A DNA stretch of 64,000 nucleotides, taken from NCBI GenBank assembly GCA_904502025.1, contig CAJGDJ010000002.1:1-64000 (forward strand), read 5' to 3'. Below, in pieces: positions 44,565 through 54,622 of the stretch. Under the pieces are notes generated by a model. That model was given only the letters and a program-made list of their open reading frames with translations. It was not told the DNA's origin and did no database searches. The position numbers and the translations under genes are program-made. This DNA comes from an uncultured Muribaculaceae bacterium. GTDB lineage: Bacteria; Bacteroidota; Bacteroidia; Bacteroidales; Muribaculaceae. How positions within the stretch are numbered: position 1 is the first letter of the stretch; every line of letters begins with the position of its first letter.

Positions 44565-45908
44565 ATGAATATGAGTCAAACGTGGAATAAATACAAACAA
44601 AATTACGAGGCTATAATAAAACTTGGCATACCTATATTGATAGGACAGTTAGGCACTATTGTTGTGGGGTTTGCCGACACTATTATGGTGGGGCGTTATT
44701 CTACCGAGGCTCTTGCTTCAGCATCGTTCGTAAATAATCTATTCTACACTGCAAATTTTGCGTGCATGGGGTTTACATACGGCTTAACCCCTTTAATTGG
44801 AAAGAAATTCTCACAAGGCAAAAAAAACGACATAGGAGAAACACTACGTAATGGAGTTGTGCTCAACTTCATTTTCTCATTACTAATAACAGGCGTAATG
44901 CTTCTTTTCTATTTCAACATCGATCGAATGGGACAACCCAAAGAATTACTACCACTCATTCGACCATATCTTTTACTATTTCTAATCGGAGTTATTCCCA
45001 CATCTATTTTCAATACATTTGCCCAATGGTCCTATGCTATTGGCAACTCCCGAATGCCAATGTGGATTATTCTCATATCAAATGTTGCAAACATTATTGG
45101 TAACTGGCTACTGATATATGGAAATCTTGGATTTCCCGAAATGGGACTCAATGGAGCCGGATTAAGCACTCTTATTGCTCGCATAATTTGCCCAATAGCC
45201 ATTATTACAATATTCTTTGGCTTAAAAAAACATTGTGAATATCGACAAGGCTTTATTAACAGCTCTATCAGCTATGACAAACTAAAACAAATCACACTCA
45301 CATCACTCCCCATTGCATTGCAACTATCTCTTGAATCGGGCTCATTTACATTTGCCGCCGTAGTGGCAGGGTGGTTGGGAGCTATCGAACTTGCGTCATA
45401 TCAAATCATAGTGATAGTAGGAACACTCGGCTTTTGCATCTACTATAGTATGGGGGCAAGCGTATCGGTCTTAGTTTCCAATGAAGCCGGACGTAACAAC
45501 AACAAAGGCATGCGACAAGTGGCATTTGCAGGCTACCACATCATGCTGACACTTGCCTTAATATCCTCTTCGATATTTATAACCTTTGGCTATGATTTAA
45601 TAAGCATATTCACCGACGACAATCAAGTTATAGTAACCACAACATCGCTAATTCTACCACTGGTATTGTATCAAATTGGTGATGCCACACAAATAAACTT
45701 TTCAAACTCACTTCGTGGCACCTCAAACGTGATGCCAATGCTATGGATTGCTCTTGTTTGTTACGTTATAGTTGGAGTACCGGCAACCTATCTGCTCGCC
45801 ATCACAGCATCATTAGGCATCTTCGGCATCATACTCAGCTTCTCAATCCCCTTATTCCTCGCAGGATTCCTCTTCCTTTACTTCTTCATGAAAACAACAA
45901 AAAAGTAA
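44565..45908 (+). CDS. MATE family efflux transporter
   Basis: 447 residues, twelve helices in two homologous halves. IKLGIPILIGQLGTIVVGFADTIMVG opens the first half and ALQLSLESGSFTFAAVVAGWLGA the second, both diagnostic of MatE domains. Exports drugs or metabolites using a Na+ or H+ gradient. The ATG at 44571 (MSQTW) is an alternative start. Its stop codon overlaps a TAACTTTG sequence that resembles a -7 box but has no gene after it. Confidence 0.93.
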   Translation: MNMSQTWNKYKQNYEAIIKLGIPILIGQLGTIVVGFADTIMVGRYSTEALASASFVNNLFYTANFACMGFTYGLTPLIGKKFSQGKKNDIGETLRNGVVLNFIFSLLITGVMLLFYFNIDRMGQPKELLPLIRPYLLLFLIGVIPTSIFNTFAQWSYAIGNSRMPMWIILISNVANIIGNWLLIYGNLGFPEMGLNGAGLSTLIARIICPIAIITIFFGLKKHCEYRQGFINSSISYDKLKQITLTSLPIALQLSLESGSFTFAAVVAGWLGAIELASYQIIVIVGTLGFCIYYSMGASVSVLVSNEAGRNNNKGMRQVAFAGYHIMLTLALISSSIFITFGYDLISIFTDDNQVIVTTTSLILPLVLYQIGDATQINFSNSLRGTSNVMPMLWIALVCYVIVGVPATYLLAITASLGIFGIILSFSIPLFLAGFLFLYFFMKTTKK

Positions 45909-45939
45909 CTTTGTTATTATAAAGAGATAAGTTGAATGA

Positions 45940-45980
45940 AAAAATCTCAATCGCTGATGTTGTGCGATTGAGATTTTTTG
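45940..45980. terminator. Terminator between convergent genes
   Basis: Perfect 16-base stem (45940-45955 with 45965-45980) with A- and T-runs at its outer ends, able to work for both the MATE gene and the minus-strand dehydrogenase. Confidence 0.9.
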
Positions 45981-46022
45981 TTTTATTTCACTCTACAATT
46001 GTTTGCAGATGTTGTTGAGGGA

Positions 46023-47231
46023 TTAGCCAATTTTGTCAACTTCGAGGTCGCCACCGAGTACTTCGTGCCAAGGAAGCCCTTGCTTGTTGAGTTGCTCCAT
46101 GAATGGGTCGGGATCAAATTCTTCAACATTGTGTACGCCCGGTTTGTTCCACTTGCCGGTAAGGAACATCATTGCACCAATCATAGCTGGTACTCCTGTT
46201 GTGTAACTAACAGCTTGCATTCCTGTTTCTTTATAAGCCGCTTCGTGGCTGCAGTTGTTGTAGATGTAGTAGTTAAGGGCATTTCCTTCTTTGTCTTTAC
46301 CAGCGATGCGGCAACCAATTGAAGTTTCGCCTTTGTAGTTTTCGCCAAGGTCTTGAGGGTTAGGCAACACAGCTTTGAGGAATTGCAAAGGCACGATTTT
46401 CACGCCGTTGTATTCAACCTCATCGATGCGAGCCATACCTATGTTTTGAATCACACGCAAGTGAGTGAGATATTCTTGACCAAATGTCATCCAGAAACGA
46501 GCACGCTTGATAGTTGGGAAGTTGATAACGAGCGATTCCAACTCTTCGTGATAAAGAAGATATGAATCACGCGCACCGATATTGGGATATGTCAATGGAG
46601 CGTGAATTTCGAGCGGACCAGTTGTTACCCATTTGCCATCTTGATAGAAACGACCATTTTGGGTAATTTCGCGAATATTGATTTCGGGGTTAAAGTTGGT
46701 AGCGAATGCCTTACCATGGTCGCCAGCGTTGCAGTCAACGATGTCGAGGTATTCCATTTCAGAGAAGTGGTGTTTAGCAGCATAAGCAGTAAATACTCCC
46801 GATACCCCTGGGTCGAAACCGCAACCAAGAATTGCAGTCAAACCAGCCTTTTCAAATCTTTCACGATAGGCCCATTGCCAAGAGTATTCAAAGTGAGCTT
46901 CATCTTTGGGCTCATAATTGGCAGTATCAAGATAGTTCACACCACATTCAAGACACGCGTCCATGATTGTGAGGTCTTGATAAGGAAGCGCCACATTGAT
47001 AACCAAGTCGGGGTTATGACGACGGAAAAGCTCCACAAGTTGAGGCACGCTGTCGGCATCAACCGAGTCGGTCACAATGTTTGATGCACCAATAGCTTGA
47101 GCAATCGCATCACATTTGCTTTTTGTGCGCGAAGCAAGCACTATTTCATTAAACACTTGGGGGTTTTGAGCGCATTTATGAGCAACAACGGTACCCACAC
47201 CACCGGCTCCGATAATAATAACTTTAGCCAT
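46023..47231 (-). CDS. Saccharopine dehydrogenase-like carboxynorspermidine dehydrogenase
   Basis: 402 residues. N-terminal Rossmann motif VIIIGAGGVGTVVAHKCA, LVINVALPYQDLTIMDACLECGVNYLDTANYE and GFDPGVSGVFTAYA are shared by Lys9-type dehydrogenases. In Bacteroidetes this branch makes carboxy(nor)spermidine, so polyamine (spermidine) synthesis is the likely pathway rather than lysine breakdown; that assignment rests on the family, not on a residue I can point to. No decarboxylase gene is beside it. Confidence 0.88.
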   Translation of the reverse strand: MAKVIIIGAGGVGTVVAHKCAQNPQVFNEIVLASRTKSKCDAIAQAIGASNIVTDSVDADSVPQLVELFRRHNPDLVINVALPYQDLTIMDACLECGVNYLDTANYEPKDEAHFEYSWQWAYRERFEKAGLTAILGCGFDPGVSGVFTAYAAKHHFSEMEYLDIVDCNAGDHGKAFATNFNPEINIREITQNGRFYQDGKWVTTGPLEIHAPLTYPNIGARDSYLLYHEELESLVINFPTIKRARFWMTFGQEYLTHLRVIQNIGMARIDEVEYNGVKIVPLQFLKAVLPNPQDLGENYKGETSIGCRIAGKDKEGNALNYYIYNNCSHEAAYKETGMQAVSYTTGVPAMIGAMMFLTGKWNKPGVHNVEEFDPDPFMEQLNKQGLPWHEVLGGDLEVDKIG

Positions 47232-47503
47232 TCTTTATGTTCTGAATTTATAGAGTTATAATTGGTTTGATTATAAATTTTCAACGAAGATACATCTTTT
47301 TATTGAATAATTTATTTCTCAACCCAAATATTTCACAAAACTTTCTTTGAGACATGGCTTACAAACTATATTTCAACCGAGTTTCCCATAGTTTAACTAC
47401 ATATATCGTCGTAATTTGGTAGTTAAATTTATTTAATTTATCGGCAAAATACCCCTTTTTGTGGGGCAATTATCCGTTAATATCGATACTACGCCTATTT
47501 TAT
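47232..47503. other. Intergenic region upstream of the two-component genes
   Basis: AT-rich, between divergent genes. No reading frame or repeat stands out; the only signal is the promoter at its right end. Confidence 0.4.
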
Positions 47504-47534
47504 TTTGGCTATAATTTTTTGGTGAGTAATTTTG
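47504..47534 (+). promoter_or_regulatory. Consensus promoter of the LytS/LytR pair
   Basis: TTTG (47504-47507), a 19-base spacer and TAATTTTG (47527-47534): an exact TTTG-N19-TAnnTTTG arrangement, 31 bases before the kinase start codon. Confidence 0.75.
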
Positions 47535-47565
47535 TATAGGTGAAATTATGGCTTATTGACTATCG

Positions 47566-48738
47566 ATGAATATTATTGATAAATTCTCATCATTGGTAAA
47601 GAAAAATCAGCATTTATTGGTGAATTTATTCATTCACCTATCGGCTATTTTTTTATTTATCTCACCCGAAATCATCACAAACATTGATGACAGTCGACCC
47701 ATTCCCAATGGAGTTATAATAAAGACAATATTATACATTACAATCTTTTATATCAACTATCTTTTTATTAATCGATTCCTTGACCGAAAAAATGGCAAAT
47801 GGCATTTCTTTGGCATGAACGCATTGTTGTTGATTGTTGTTTCGGTAATTATTTTACTCACCTCTCACGGCTATACCGATAAAGGCTTTCACCCCATCAA
47901 CAAGCCTCCACATCCACATATTGAGCAACCGCACCGAGCTGATAATCGCCCTACCCCTCCTATGTGGGACGACGGCAAGCCTATACCACCCCCTCGCCAT
48001 GAACATAATAATATTTTTCTTCATGCTGCCGGGCGTTTGTCGCGCGATTTATTAATTGCAATCCTCACTATTGCCCTTGCTTTTGCGGTGAGAGTTGCCG
48101 TTCGTTGGCTTGAATTACAACAAAAACAAGCATCGCTCATAGCCTCTCAACGCGAAACCGAACTTGAGAATCTCAAAAGCCAAATTAATCCTCATTTCCT
48201 ATTCAATACCCTAAATACTATTTATGCCCTCATCGACATAAAACCGTCGCAGGCTAAAGAAGCAGTGCACGAATTGGGTGGCATGATGCGATATGCCATT
48301 TATGAGACAAACACAATGGTTACTCTCCAACAAGAACTCGATTTCTTGAACAATTATATAGCATTGATGAAAATGCGAATGAATCCCAATCGTCCCATTG
48401 AGGATTCATTGAGTTGTAATGGACATTGCAACTATGAGATTGCGCCACTATTGTTTATTCCCATTATTGAAAATGCCTTCAAATATGGCAATACCGGCGA
48501 TCCTACAAAGGGAATAAAGATTGAGCTATTGGTCAATGATTGTCAAGTGAAATGTTATACGTTCAACCACTTCGACAACGAGAAACGCAAATCTCATAAA
48601 GATTCGGGCATCGGCTTAAGTAATTTGCAACGACGCCTCAACCTCATCTATGGCAACGATGCTTCACTCAAAACAATCGAACACAATAACACTTTCCAAG
48701 TAGAATTAACTATCAACCTAAAAAACTATAAATCATAG
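47566..48738 (+). CDS. LytS-type sensor histidine kinase
   Basis: 390 residues. Three N-terminal helices (about 17-37, 50-70, 83-102), an unusual Pro/His-rich external loop (residues ~112-145, with HPHIEQPHRAD and PPPRHEHNN), another helix, then the kinase core: phospho-His in KSQINPHFLFNTLN (about His211), and a HATPase with FIPIIENAFKYG and GIGLSNLQRRL. It passes phosphate to the LytTR regulator encoded 5 bases downstream. The His-rich loop could bind a metal; inference. Confidence 0.92.
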   Translation: MNIIDKFSSLVKKNQHLLVNLFIHLSAIFLFISPEIITNIDDSRPIPNGVIIKTILYITIFYINYLFINRFLDRKNGKWHFFGMNALLLIVVSVIILLTSHGYTDKGFHPINKPPHPHIEQPHRADNRPTPPMWDDGKPIPPPRHEHNNIFLHAAGRLSRDLLIAILTIALAFAVRVAVRWLELQQKQASLIASQRETELENLKSQINPHFLFNTLNTIYALIDIKPSQAKEAVHELGGMMRYAIYETNTMVTLQQELDFLNNYIALMKMRMNPNRPIEDSLSCNGHCNYEIAPLLFIPIIENAFKYGNTGDPTKGIKIELLVNDCQVKCYTFNHFDNEKRKSHKDSGIGLSNLQRRLNLIYGNDASLKTIEHNNTFQVELTINLKNYKS

Positions 48739-48743
48739 CACCT

Positions 48744-49484
48744 ATGACAATTCTAAAATGCTGCGTTATCGATGATGAGCCGTTGGCAAGCCAATTAATC
48801 AGCTCCTACATAGAGAAAACTCCTTTCATGCAACTTGTGGGGGCATATTCGTCGGCTCAAGAGTCGATTAAAACAATTCTTGAGGATCAAATAGATGTGG
48901 TGTTTCTTGACATTGAAATGCCTCAACTCAATGGATTGGAATTTGCAAAGATTATACCCCCATCTACACGCATCATTTTCACAACCGCTTACGACCGCTA
49001 TGCAATTCAAGGCTTTAAGGTTGACGCTCTCGACTATTTACTCAAACCAATTAGTTATGATGAGTTTCTTAATGCCACCAACAAAGCTCAACGTTGGGTT
49101 GACATTCATCGAAACAGCTTGAATAATGGAAACCCTCACGAATACATAATTGTAAAAAGCGAATACCGACTTGTTCAGATTCCCACTGCCGACATTCTCT
49201 TTATTGAAGGCTTGAAAGATTATGTAAAAATCTACACAAGCGACGAACAAAAAAGCATCATGACGCTGATGAACATGAAAACCCTTGAACAGGCACTACC
49301 TTCAACATTCCTAAGAGTGCATCGCTCTTTTATCGTGAACACAAGCAAAATTAAAATCATCGAACGTAATCGAATTATTTTTGGAAACAAATACATACCC
49401 ATCAGCGACACATATAAGCAAACGTTCAGTGACTATGTTGCCTCTCGACTACTCTCACAAAACCGCGAAGAAGTAACTCTGTAA
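48744..49484 (+). CDS. LytTR response regulator
   Basis: 246 residues: receiver domain with acidic DDE (10-12), phospho-acceptor Asp56 in VVFLDIEMPQLNG and Lys in LLKPIS, then a LytTR DNA-binding domain (VKSEYRLVQIPTADILFIEGLKDYV; FLRVHRSFIVN). Partner of the upstream kinase. The two next genes encode secreted proteins, one a cell-wall amidase-like enzyme, making them candidate targets. Confidence 0.95.
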   Translation: MTILKCCVIDDEPLASQLISSYIEKTPFMQLVGAYSSAQESIKTILEDQIDVVFLDIEMPQLNGLEFAKIIPPSTRIIFTTAYDRYAIQGFKVDALDYLLKPISYDEFLNATNKAQRWVDIHRNSLNNGNPHEYIIVKSEYRLVQIPTADILFIEGLKDYVKIYTSDEQKSIMTLMNMKTLEQALPSTFLRVHRSFIVNTSKIKIIERNRIIFGNKYIPISDTYKQTFSDYVASRLLSQNREEVTL

Positions 49485-49636
49485 TTTGTTCGCATTTTTG
49501 GTTTATTTTTTTGACAATTAAAAAAAAACTCCTACCTTTACCATGATTTAGAGGGGCTATGCCTTTCTGAATCTTAAAATGTTTATAACCAAATTATTTA
49601 TTAACTAATTTTATACACTAACAAAAATTACCAATT

Positions 49637-50521
49637 ATGAAAAAATTTTTCATTTCGGCTATGATGTTGTGTGCCGGCGTTCTTTCATACGCTCAATTAG
49701 TGGAAATTCAATCAATTAATAAGATTGATCTTCCCGAAGGCGTATCGGTTGACAAAGCAACTCTTAGCCCCGACGGTTCTTTTGTTGTCTTCTCTCAAAA
49801 CACTAAGGGTGGACTTCACAAAATGGACCTCGCTACTCGTGAAATCAACATGATTTCTAAAGATGGTAACAGTTTTGACCTTAAAATCGCTACCGACGGC
49901 ACTGTCGTGTTCCGCGAAAGCAAAACTGCTGAAAACAAACTTCGTTACACTTCTTTGAAAGCTGTTGACGCTCGTGGAGTGGAAACTACTCTTGTTGCTC
50001 CTACTCGCAACCTTAACGGCTTTGCTGTGAATGGTACTAACGTGATGACTGTTGACAACAATGTTTGTGCTGCTAAGAGCCTTAATGGTGGTGTAGCTGT
50101 GCAAATGCCTGTGGCTTCTATCCGTTATGGTCAACTTTGCATTGATGGTAAAGTGATTTCACCTAACGGCACTGAAGGTGCAAGCTACCTTTGGGCTTCT
50201 ATCTCACCTAACGGAACAAAAGTATGCTACTACTATGTTTCAGGAGGTTGCTATGTTGCCGACATCGACGGTTCTAACCCAGTATTCGTTGGTAACATCC
50301 GCGCTGCTAAATGGCTCAATGACCTCACTGTTGTAGGTATGCACGATATTGACGATGGTCAAGTTGTAACTTCTTCTAAACTTATCGCTGCATCTACCGA
50401 TGGTAAAGTAAAACAAGAACTCACCCTCGACGAATCAATGGCTATGTTCCCTTCTACAAATGGTAAGAGCATCGCTTACACCACTCCTGCCGGTGAATTG
50501 TTTATTATTAACCTCAAATAA
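49637..50521 (+). CDS. Secreted beta-propeller-like protein
   Basis: 294 residues with signal MKKFFISAMMLCAGVLSYAQ. Repeated blade-like motifs, such as TLSPDGSFVVFSQNTKGGLHKMDLAT, SISPNGTKVCYYYVSGGCYVADIDG and SKLIAASTDGKV, resemble TolB/WD40-type propellers. No enzyme motif. Codon use is heavily biased to GGT, GCT, ACT and AAC, unlike the flanking genes, suggesting high expression. It ends 8 bases before the amidase-like gene, so the two are an operon. It lacks the C-terminal tail carried by its neighbour. Confidence 0.75.
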   Translation: MKKFFISAMMLCAGVLSYAQLVEIQSINKIDLPEGVSVDKATLSPDGSFVVFSQNTKGGLHKMDLATREINMISKDGNSFDLKIATDGTVVFRESKTAENKLRYTSLKAVDARGVETTLVAPTRNLNGFAVNGTNVMTVDNNVCAAKSLNGGVAVQMPVASIRYGQLCIDGKVISPNGTEGASYLWASISPNGTKVCYYYVSGGCYVADIDGSNPVFVGNIRAAKWLNDLTVVGMHDIDDGQVVTSSKLIAASTDGKVKQELTLDESMAMFPSTNGKSIAYTTPAGELFIINLK

Positions 50522-50529
50522 GAAGCGCT

Positions 50530-53500
50530 ATGAAGAAAATATTATTATTAGCTACTGCTGCACTTCTTTCTGTAGGCGCTTCAGCTCAAACATCAAAAGA
50601 AGATGTTCGCATCTATATCAACCCAGGTCACGGATCTTGGGGTCCTAACAACCGCCACATGGCGACTATAGGACATAATCCTATCAGCTCTGAAGACCCT
50701 GATACAACTGACTTCTTTGAATCAAACACAAACCTTCAAAAAGGTCTTGCATTGCTTGGTAAACTCGAAGAATATGGTGTGCCTTTCGATCGCACTAAAA
50801 ACCAAACTAACGATAATCCTAATCGTATTGGTGCTGCTCTCGATTTGAGCCAAAACATCGTAATGAGCCACGTTAAATGTGGTCCTTATCCTTATAGCAA
50901 TGTTAAAGACGAAACACTCGGCTACATTCCCGATGACCAACAAAACGACTTTAACCGCACTTTGAGTACAATCGCAGCCGAAGTTGATGCTAACAACTTC
51001 GATATGTTTATTTCAATTCACTCAAATGCTGCTACTGATGGTAACACTACCAACTACCTCTATTTTGCTTACGACAGCAAATTATTGAAATCAGATGGTA
51101 CTCCAAAAGATGGATATGAAGTAGAAGGTGCTGAATTGAAAGCTGCTGCTATCGAAATGAGCCGTTGTGGTTGGAACCACCGTATCCTCGACCGTCACAC
51201 TCAATGGTCACACTACGATTATACAATGACTAAAGAAGATGTTGCCGCTGGTAAAGGTAAAATCGGTTATCAAGCACTTGGTGTATTGAACCATGCTGTT
51301 CCCGGTTACTTGGTAGAAGGTTACTTCCACACTTATCAACCAGCTCGTCACCGTGCGATGAACTTCGATGTTGACCAACTCGAAGGTGTTGACTATGCTC
51401 GTGGTGTAGCTGACTACTTTGGTTGGGAAAAAGAATCTTACGGTGCTATTTATGGTGTTGTTCGTGATAAAAACGTAAAATTCTCTGACGCGGTTTTCAC
51501 TCCTAAAGCGGGTACTCCTGACGTTTACAAACCACTTAACGATGTAGATGTTACTCTTAAAGATAGCGAAGGTAATGTAGTTGATACTTACAAAACCGAC
51601 GTTAACTACAACGGTGCGTTTGTATTCAAAAAAGTTCAACCAGGTAACTATACAGTTGAATTCTCTCACCCAGCATACAAACCTGAAGTTTATGCTGACA
51701 ACAAACCATCTTCTGAGCCTATTACTCTTAACGTAACAGTGAAACCTGCGGTTACTGAATACCCTTATGTATTCCTCGCTGACACTTCTTGGACTGCTCC
51801 TGAAGTTGTTTATGTAGATTATCCCGACTCAACTGCAAATAAAGCTGGCTTCAACTTGCTTCCTTTATATGAAACAAAAGCTACAGCATACGATCTTCTT
51901 GCTGAACAATTGGCAGGCAAAACAGTTCGTCGTCAATTAGTTCGTGACGACAAGGCATATGTTCTCGCTCTTGACGAAGCGAACGAACCATATATCTATG
52001 TCGCTGACCTTGCAAACAATACAGCAAATGCTCTTGATATGACTGCAGTTGCTATGGGTACAAATGGCAAACTTAAAATCTCTGATATCGCTCTTACTGC
52101 CGACCACTACCTCATCGCTTGTGGTATGTCAGGTAACCACTACGACAATGCTTCTGCATCAGGTCGTGGCGAAGAAAGAGGTACTGTAAAAGTTTACTAT
52201 TGGAGCAATAATGAAGAAACAAAACTTCCTGAAACATGTAATGCATGGTTTGAAACCAAAACTTCTTCTAACATGACATATGCTATCGTTGGTGGAACAA
52301 TGGCTTACTCAGGAACTCTTGCTGAAGGTAAACTCACTCTTACTTCTCAACATGGCACAAAAACAGCTGATATCGCAATGCGTATGGAACGCCTTTTAAT
52401 TTCTGAAGAAAAATATATCGGCGACGAACGTCTTGATACTTGGGCTAAAAACTATAACGAAACTATCAATAAATACTTCTATGTTGACCAATTGGCAACT
52501 GATGGTCGTTATGAAATGACTCTTTCTCCACGTAGCACTGAAGATGTTCTTCATTACTTCATCGATGGTAACAAAACTACTCCTATGGAGTTCTATTTTG
52601 AAGTTACCGGTGCAGCAAACCCTGCAACTATCGAACGTAACGAAACTTTCGTTAACGCAGGTGTAAACGGTGCAAGCTTCTTCAAATATGCTGGTAAAGA
52701 CCTGATGGTTGCTCCTAAAGTAAATGAAGAAGGTAAAGTTGCCGGTATCCAACTCTTCGATATCACTGAAGGTATTGCAAAAGCAAAAGAAATTGCTCTT
52801 CAAGGTGCTGAAATCGAACCAGTAGAATACAAATACGCTTCAGCTCACGGTGAACTCGCATTGACTCTTAGCGCAACTGAAGTAACAACCGGTGCTACTA
52901 TCGAATTGTTCCTTGTTGTTGACGGTAAAACTACTAAATTCACTTGTGGTGATTACTATAAATCAGTTAGTCTCGCTAAAAACACTATCACCGGTACTGC
53001 TAACCCATACGCATACGCATTGAAGGGCGAACTCAATGGTACCAAATTAGCTGTTAGCTACTCATTGAACGCTGCTGCTACTAATGTTACTGTTAATGTT
53101 CTTAACGCAGAAGGTGAAGTTGTTACATCGGAAGAAATCGGTGCTCAAGAAGCCGGTAACTATACTGATGAAATAGATGTTAGCGAACTCGAAAGTGCCA
53201 GCTACACTTGGGAAATCGTAGTTGACGGTGCTGAAAAAGCAACTATCGAACGTTACGTATCTCACCGTTTCTATCACCCATCAGGTCTTGATATCGACAA
53301 CAACCCTGAAAATGCTTCATTCGGTACTCTCTTCGTTACTGAAGGTTACAACCAAGGTAAAACTTCTAACTCTACTGGTACTTATGTAAGTGCTCAACCT
53401 AATGGTGCATTTGGTGGTGGTCTTTACATCTTCGACGCTGCTGGTAACCAAATCCTCAATAAAGAAGGTACTGCTCGCTTCTATCCTTCATGGTTGACTA

Positions 53501-54516
53501 ACCAAGACCGCAACCTCGGTTCGGCTACTGCTGCTACAGTTGGTGCCGACTTTAATGAAGTATCAGTTGCTCAAGATGGTCGCATCTTCGTGAACCGTTA
53601 CAACTTCTCTGGTGACTACTACTTGGTAGCTGAAAACCTCGAAACTCTTGTTTCTACAGGTGAATTTACTTCACTCCTCGCTGGTAAAACTATGACTAAC
53701 GGTATCTACATGGACGGTGATAACTACTTCGCTGGTCCTGCTCAAACATTCGATGTTTATGGCGCTGGTGAAGATCTCAAACTTCTTGCGATTTCTCGTC
53801 TTGATAACTCTATCGATGCTGTTTACAACAAAAACCTTGCTGTAGAATATGCACTCGGTACTGCAACAGCTCTTCCTGCTCCTACTACTTACGAACCACT
53901 TAACAAAAAATACACTATCTCATACGACCGTAAAACAAACATTCAATACGACAACGAAGGTGGTGTATGGTATATCCAATATCGTGGTGCTCCTTCAGCT
54001 GAACAACCTGCTCTTGTTTATATTGATGCTAATGGTGAAATCAAATACTTTGAAGGTGCTGGTGGTAAAGCTCGTTACCAAGGTGCTATCGCTGTTTCTC
54101 CCGACGGAAAACGCCTTGTTGCTTCAAGCGCAAGTGGTGTAGCTACAGTATATACTATTGTACGCGCTGAAAACGGTGATATCACTTTGAACGAAGACTA
54201 TCGCTTGACTCACAACATGGGTGGTAGCCTTTACAGTGCTACTTGGGACGCTGCTGGTAACTTCTTCTTGGGTAACGCTTCTAACGAAGTGGTTCAAGGT
54301 TACGCTGTTCCTCGCACTGAAGCTGCTGTAACTCCTGCTGCTGCTAAGTATGCATTCAACACTACTAACGTCGGTATCAACAAAGTTGCTGTTGACAACG
54401 ATGCTAACGCACCTGTTGAATACTACAACCTCCAAGGTGTGAAAGTTTCTAATCCTTCAAATGGTATTTTCATCAAAGTACAAGGTAAGAAAACTGAAAA
54501 AGTTTACATCAAGTAA
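50530..54516 (+). CDS. Large secreted N-acetylmuramoyl-L-alanine amidase-like protein
   Basis: 1328 residues. Signal MKKILLLATAALLSVGASAQ; an Amidase_3 domain at about 25-300 with zinc-ligand motifs NPGHGSWG (His34), FFESNTN (Glu64), SIHSNA (about His164) and YLVEGYFHT with a catalytic-type Glu near 263. A carboxypeptidase-regulatory-like domain follows (about 305-400; DVTLKDSEGNV, GNYTVEFSHPAY). Long beta-rich regions come next, with propeller-like SPDGKRLVASSASG near 1195. The end carries the tail EYYNLQGVKVSNPSNGIFIK. It probably cleaves peptidoglycan stem peptides at the surface. Codon bias indicates high expression. It follows a LytS/LytR pair. Confidence 0.85.
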   Translation: MKKILLLATAALLSVGASAQTSKEDVRIYINPGHGSWGPNNRHMATIGHNPISSEDPDTTDFFESNTNLQKGLALLGKLEEYGVPFDRTKNQTNDNPNRIGAALDLSQNIVMSHVKCGPYPYSNVKDETLGYIPDDQQNDFNRTLSTIAAEVDANNFDMFISIHSNAATDGNTTNYLYFAYDSKLLKSDGTPKDGYEVEGAELKAAAIEMSRCGWNHRILDRHTQWSHYDYTMTKEDVAAGKGKIGYQALGVLNHAVPGYLVEGYFHTYQPARHRAMNFDVDQLEGVDYARGVADYFGWEKESYGAIYGVVRDKNVKFSDAVFTPKAGTPDVYKPLNDVDVTLKDSEGNVVDTYKTDVNYNGAFVFKKVQPGNYTVEFSHPAYKPEVYADNKPSSEPITLNVTVKPAVTEYPYVFLADTSWTAPEVVYVDYPDSTANKAGFNLLPLYETKATAYDLLAEQLAGKTVRRQLVRDDKAYVLALDEANEPYIYVADLANNTANALDMTAVAMGTNGKLKISDIALTADHYLIACGMSGNHYDNASASGRGEERGTVKVYYWSNNEETKLPETCNAWFETKTSSNMTYAIVGGTMAYSGTLAEGKLTLTSQHGTKTADIAMRMERLLISEEKYIGDERLDTWAKNYNETINKYFYVDQLATDGRYEMTLSPRSTEDVLHYFIDGNKTTPMEFYFEVTGAANPATIERNETFVNAGVNGASFFKYAGKDLMVAPKVNEEGKVAGIQLFDITEGIAKAKEIALQGAEIEPVEYKYASAHGELALTLSATEVTTGATIELFLVVDGKTTKFTCGDYYKSVSLAKNTITGTANPYAYALKGELNGTKLAVSYSLNAAATNVTVNVLNAEGEVVTSEEIGAQEAGNYTDEIDVSELESASYTWEIVVDGAEKATIERYVSHRFYHPSGLDIDNNPENASFGTLFVTEGYNQGKTSNSTGTYVSAQPNGAFGGGLYIFDAAGNQILNKEGTARFYPSWLTNQDRNLGSATAATVGADFNEVSVAQDGRIFVNRYNFSGDYYLVAENLETLVSTGEFTSLLAGKTMTNGIYMDGDNYFAGPAQTFDVYGAGEDLKLLAISRLDNSIDAVYNKNLAVEYALGTATALPAPTTYEPLNKKYTISYDRKTNIQYDNEGGVWYIQYRGAPSAEQPALVYIDANGEIKYFEGAGGKARYQGAIAVSPDGKRLVASSASGVATVYTIVRAENGDITLNEDYRLTHNMGGSLYSATWDAAGNFFLGNASNEVVQGYAVPRTEAAVTPAAAKYAFNTTNVGINKVAVDNDANAPVEYYNLQGVKVSNPSNGIFIKVQGKKTEKVYIK

Positions 54517-54544
54517 GTTGTAAATCTAAATTAACCTCTATATG

Positions 54545-54576
54545 GCGAGCAATCCACATGGGTTGCTCGCTTTTTT
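54545..54576 (+). terminator. Terminator after the amidase-like gene
   Basis: GCGAGCAATCC (54545-54555) pairs with GGGTTGCTCGC (54560-54570) with one G-U, then six T. Confidence 0.9.
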
Positions 54577-54593
54577 ATTCCAATTCTTTATGT

Positions 54594-54601
54594 TATTTTT
54601 G
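54594..54601 (+). promoter_or_regulatory. -7 box for dtd
   Basis: TATTTTTG fits TAnnTTTG and is 21 bases before the dtd start codon. Confidence 0.5.
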
Positions 54602-54622
54602 CAGATAATAAATTGAATTAAT

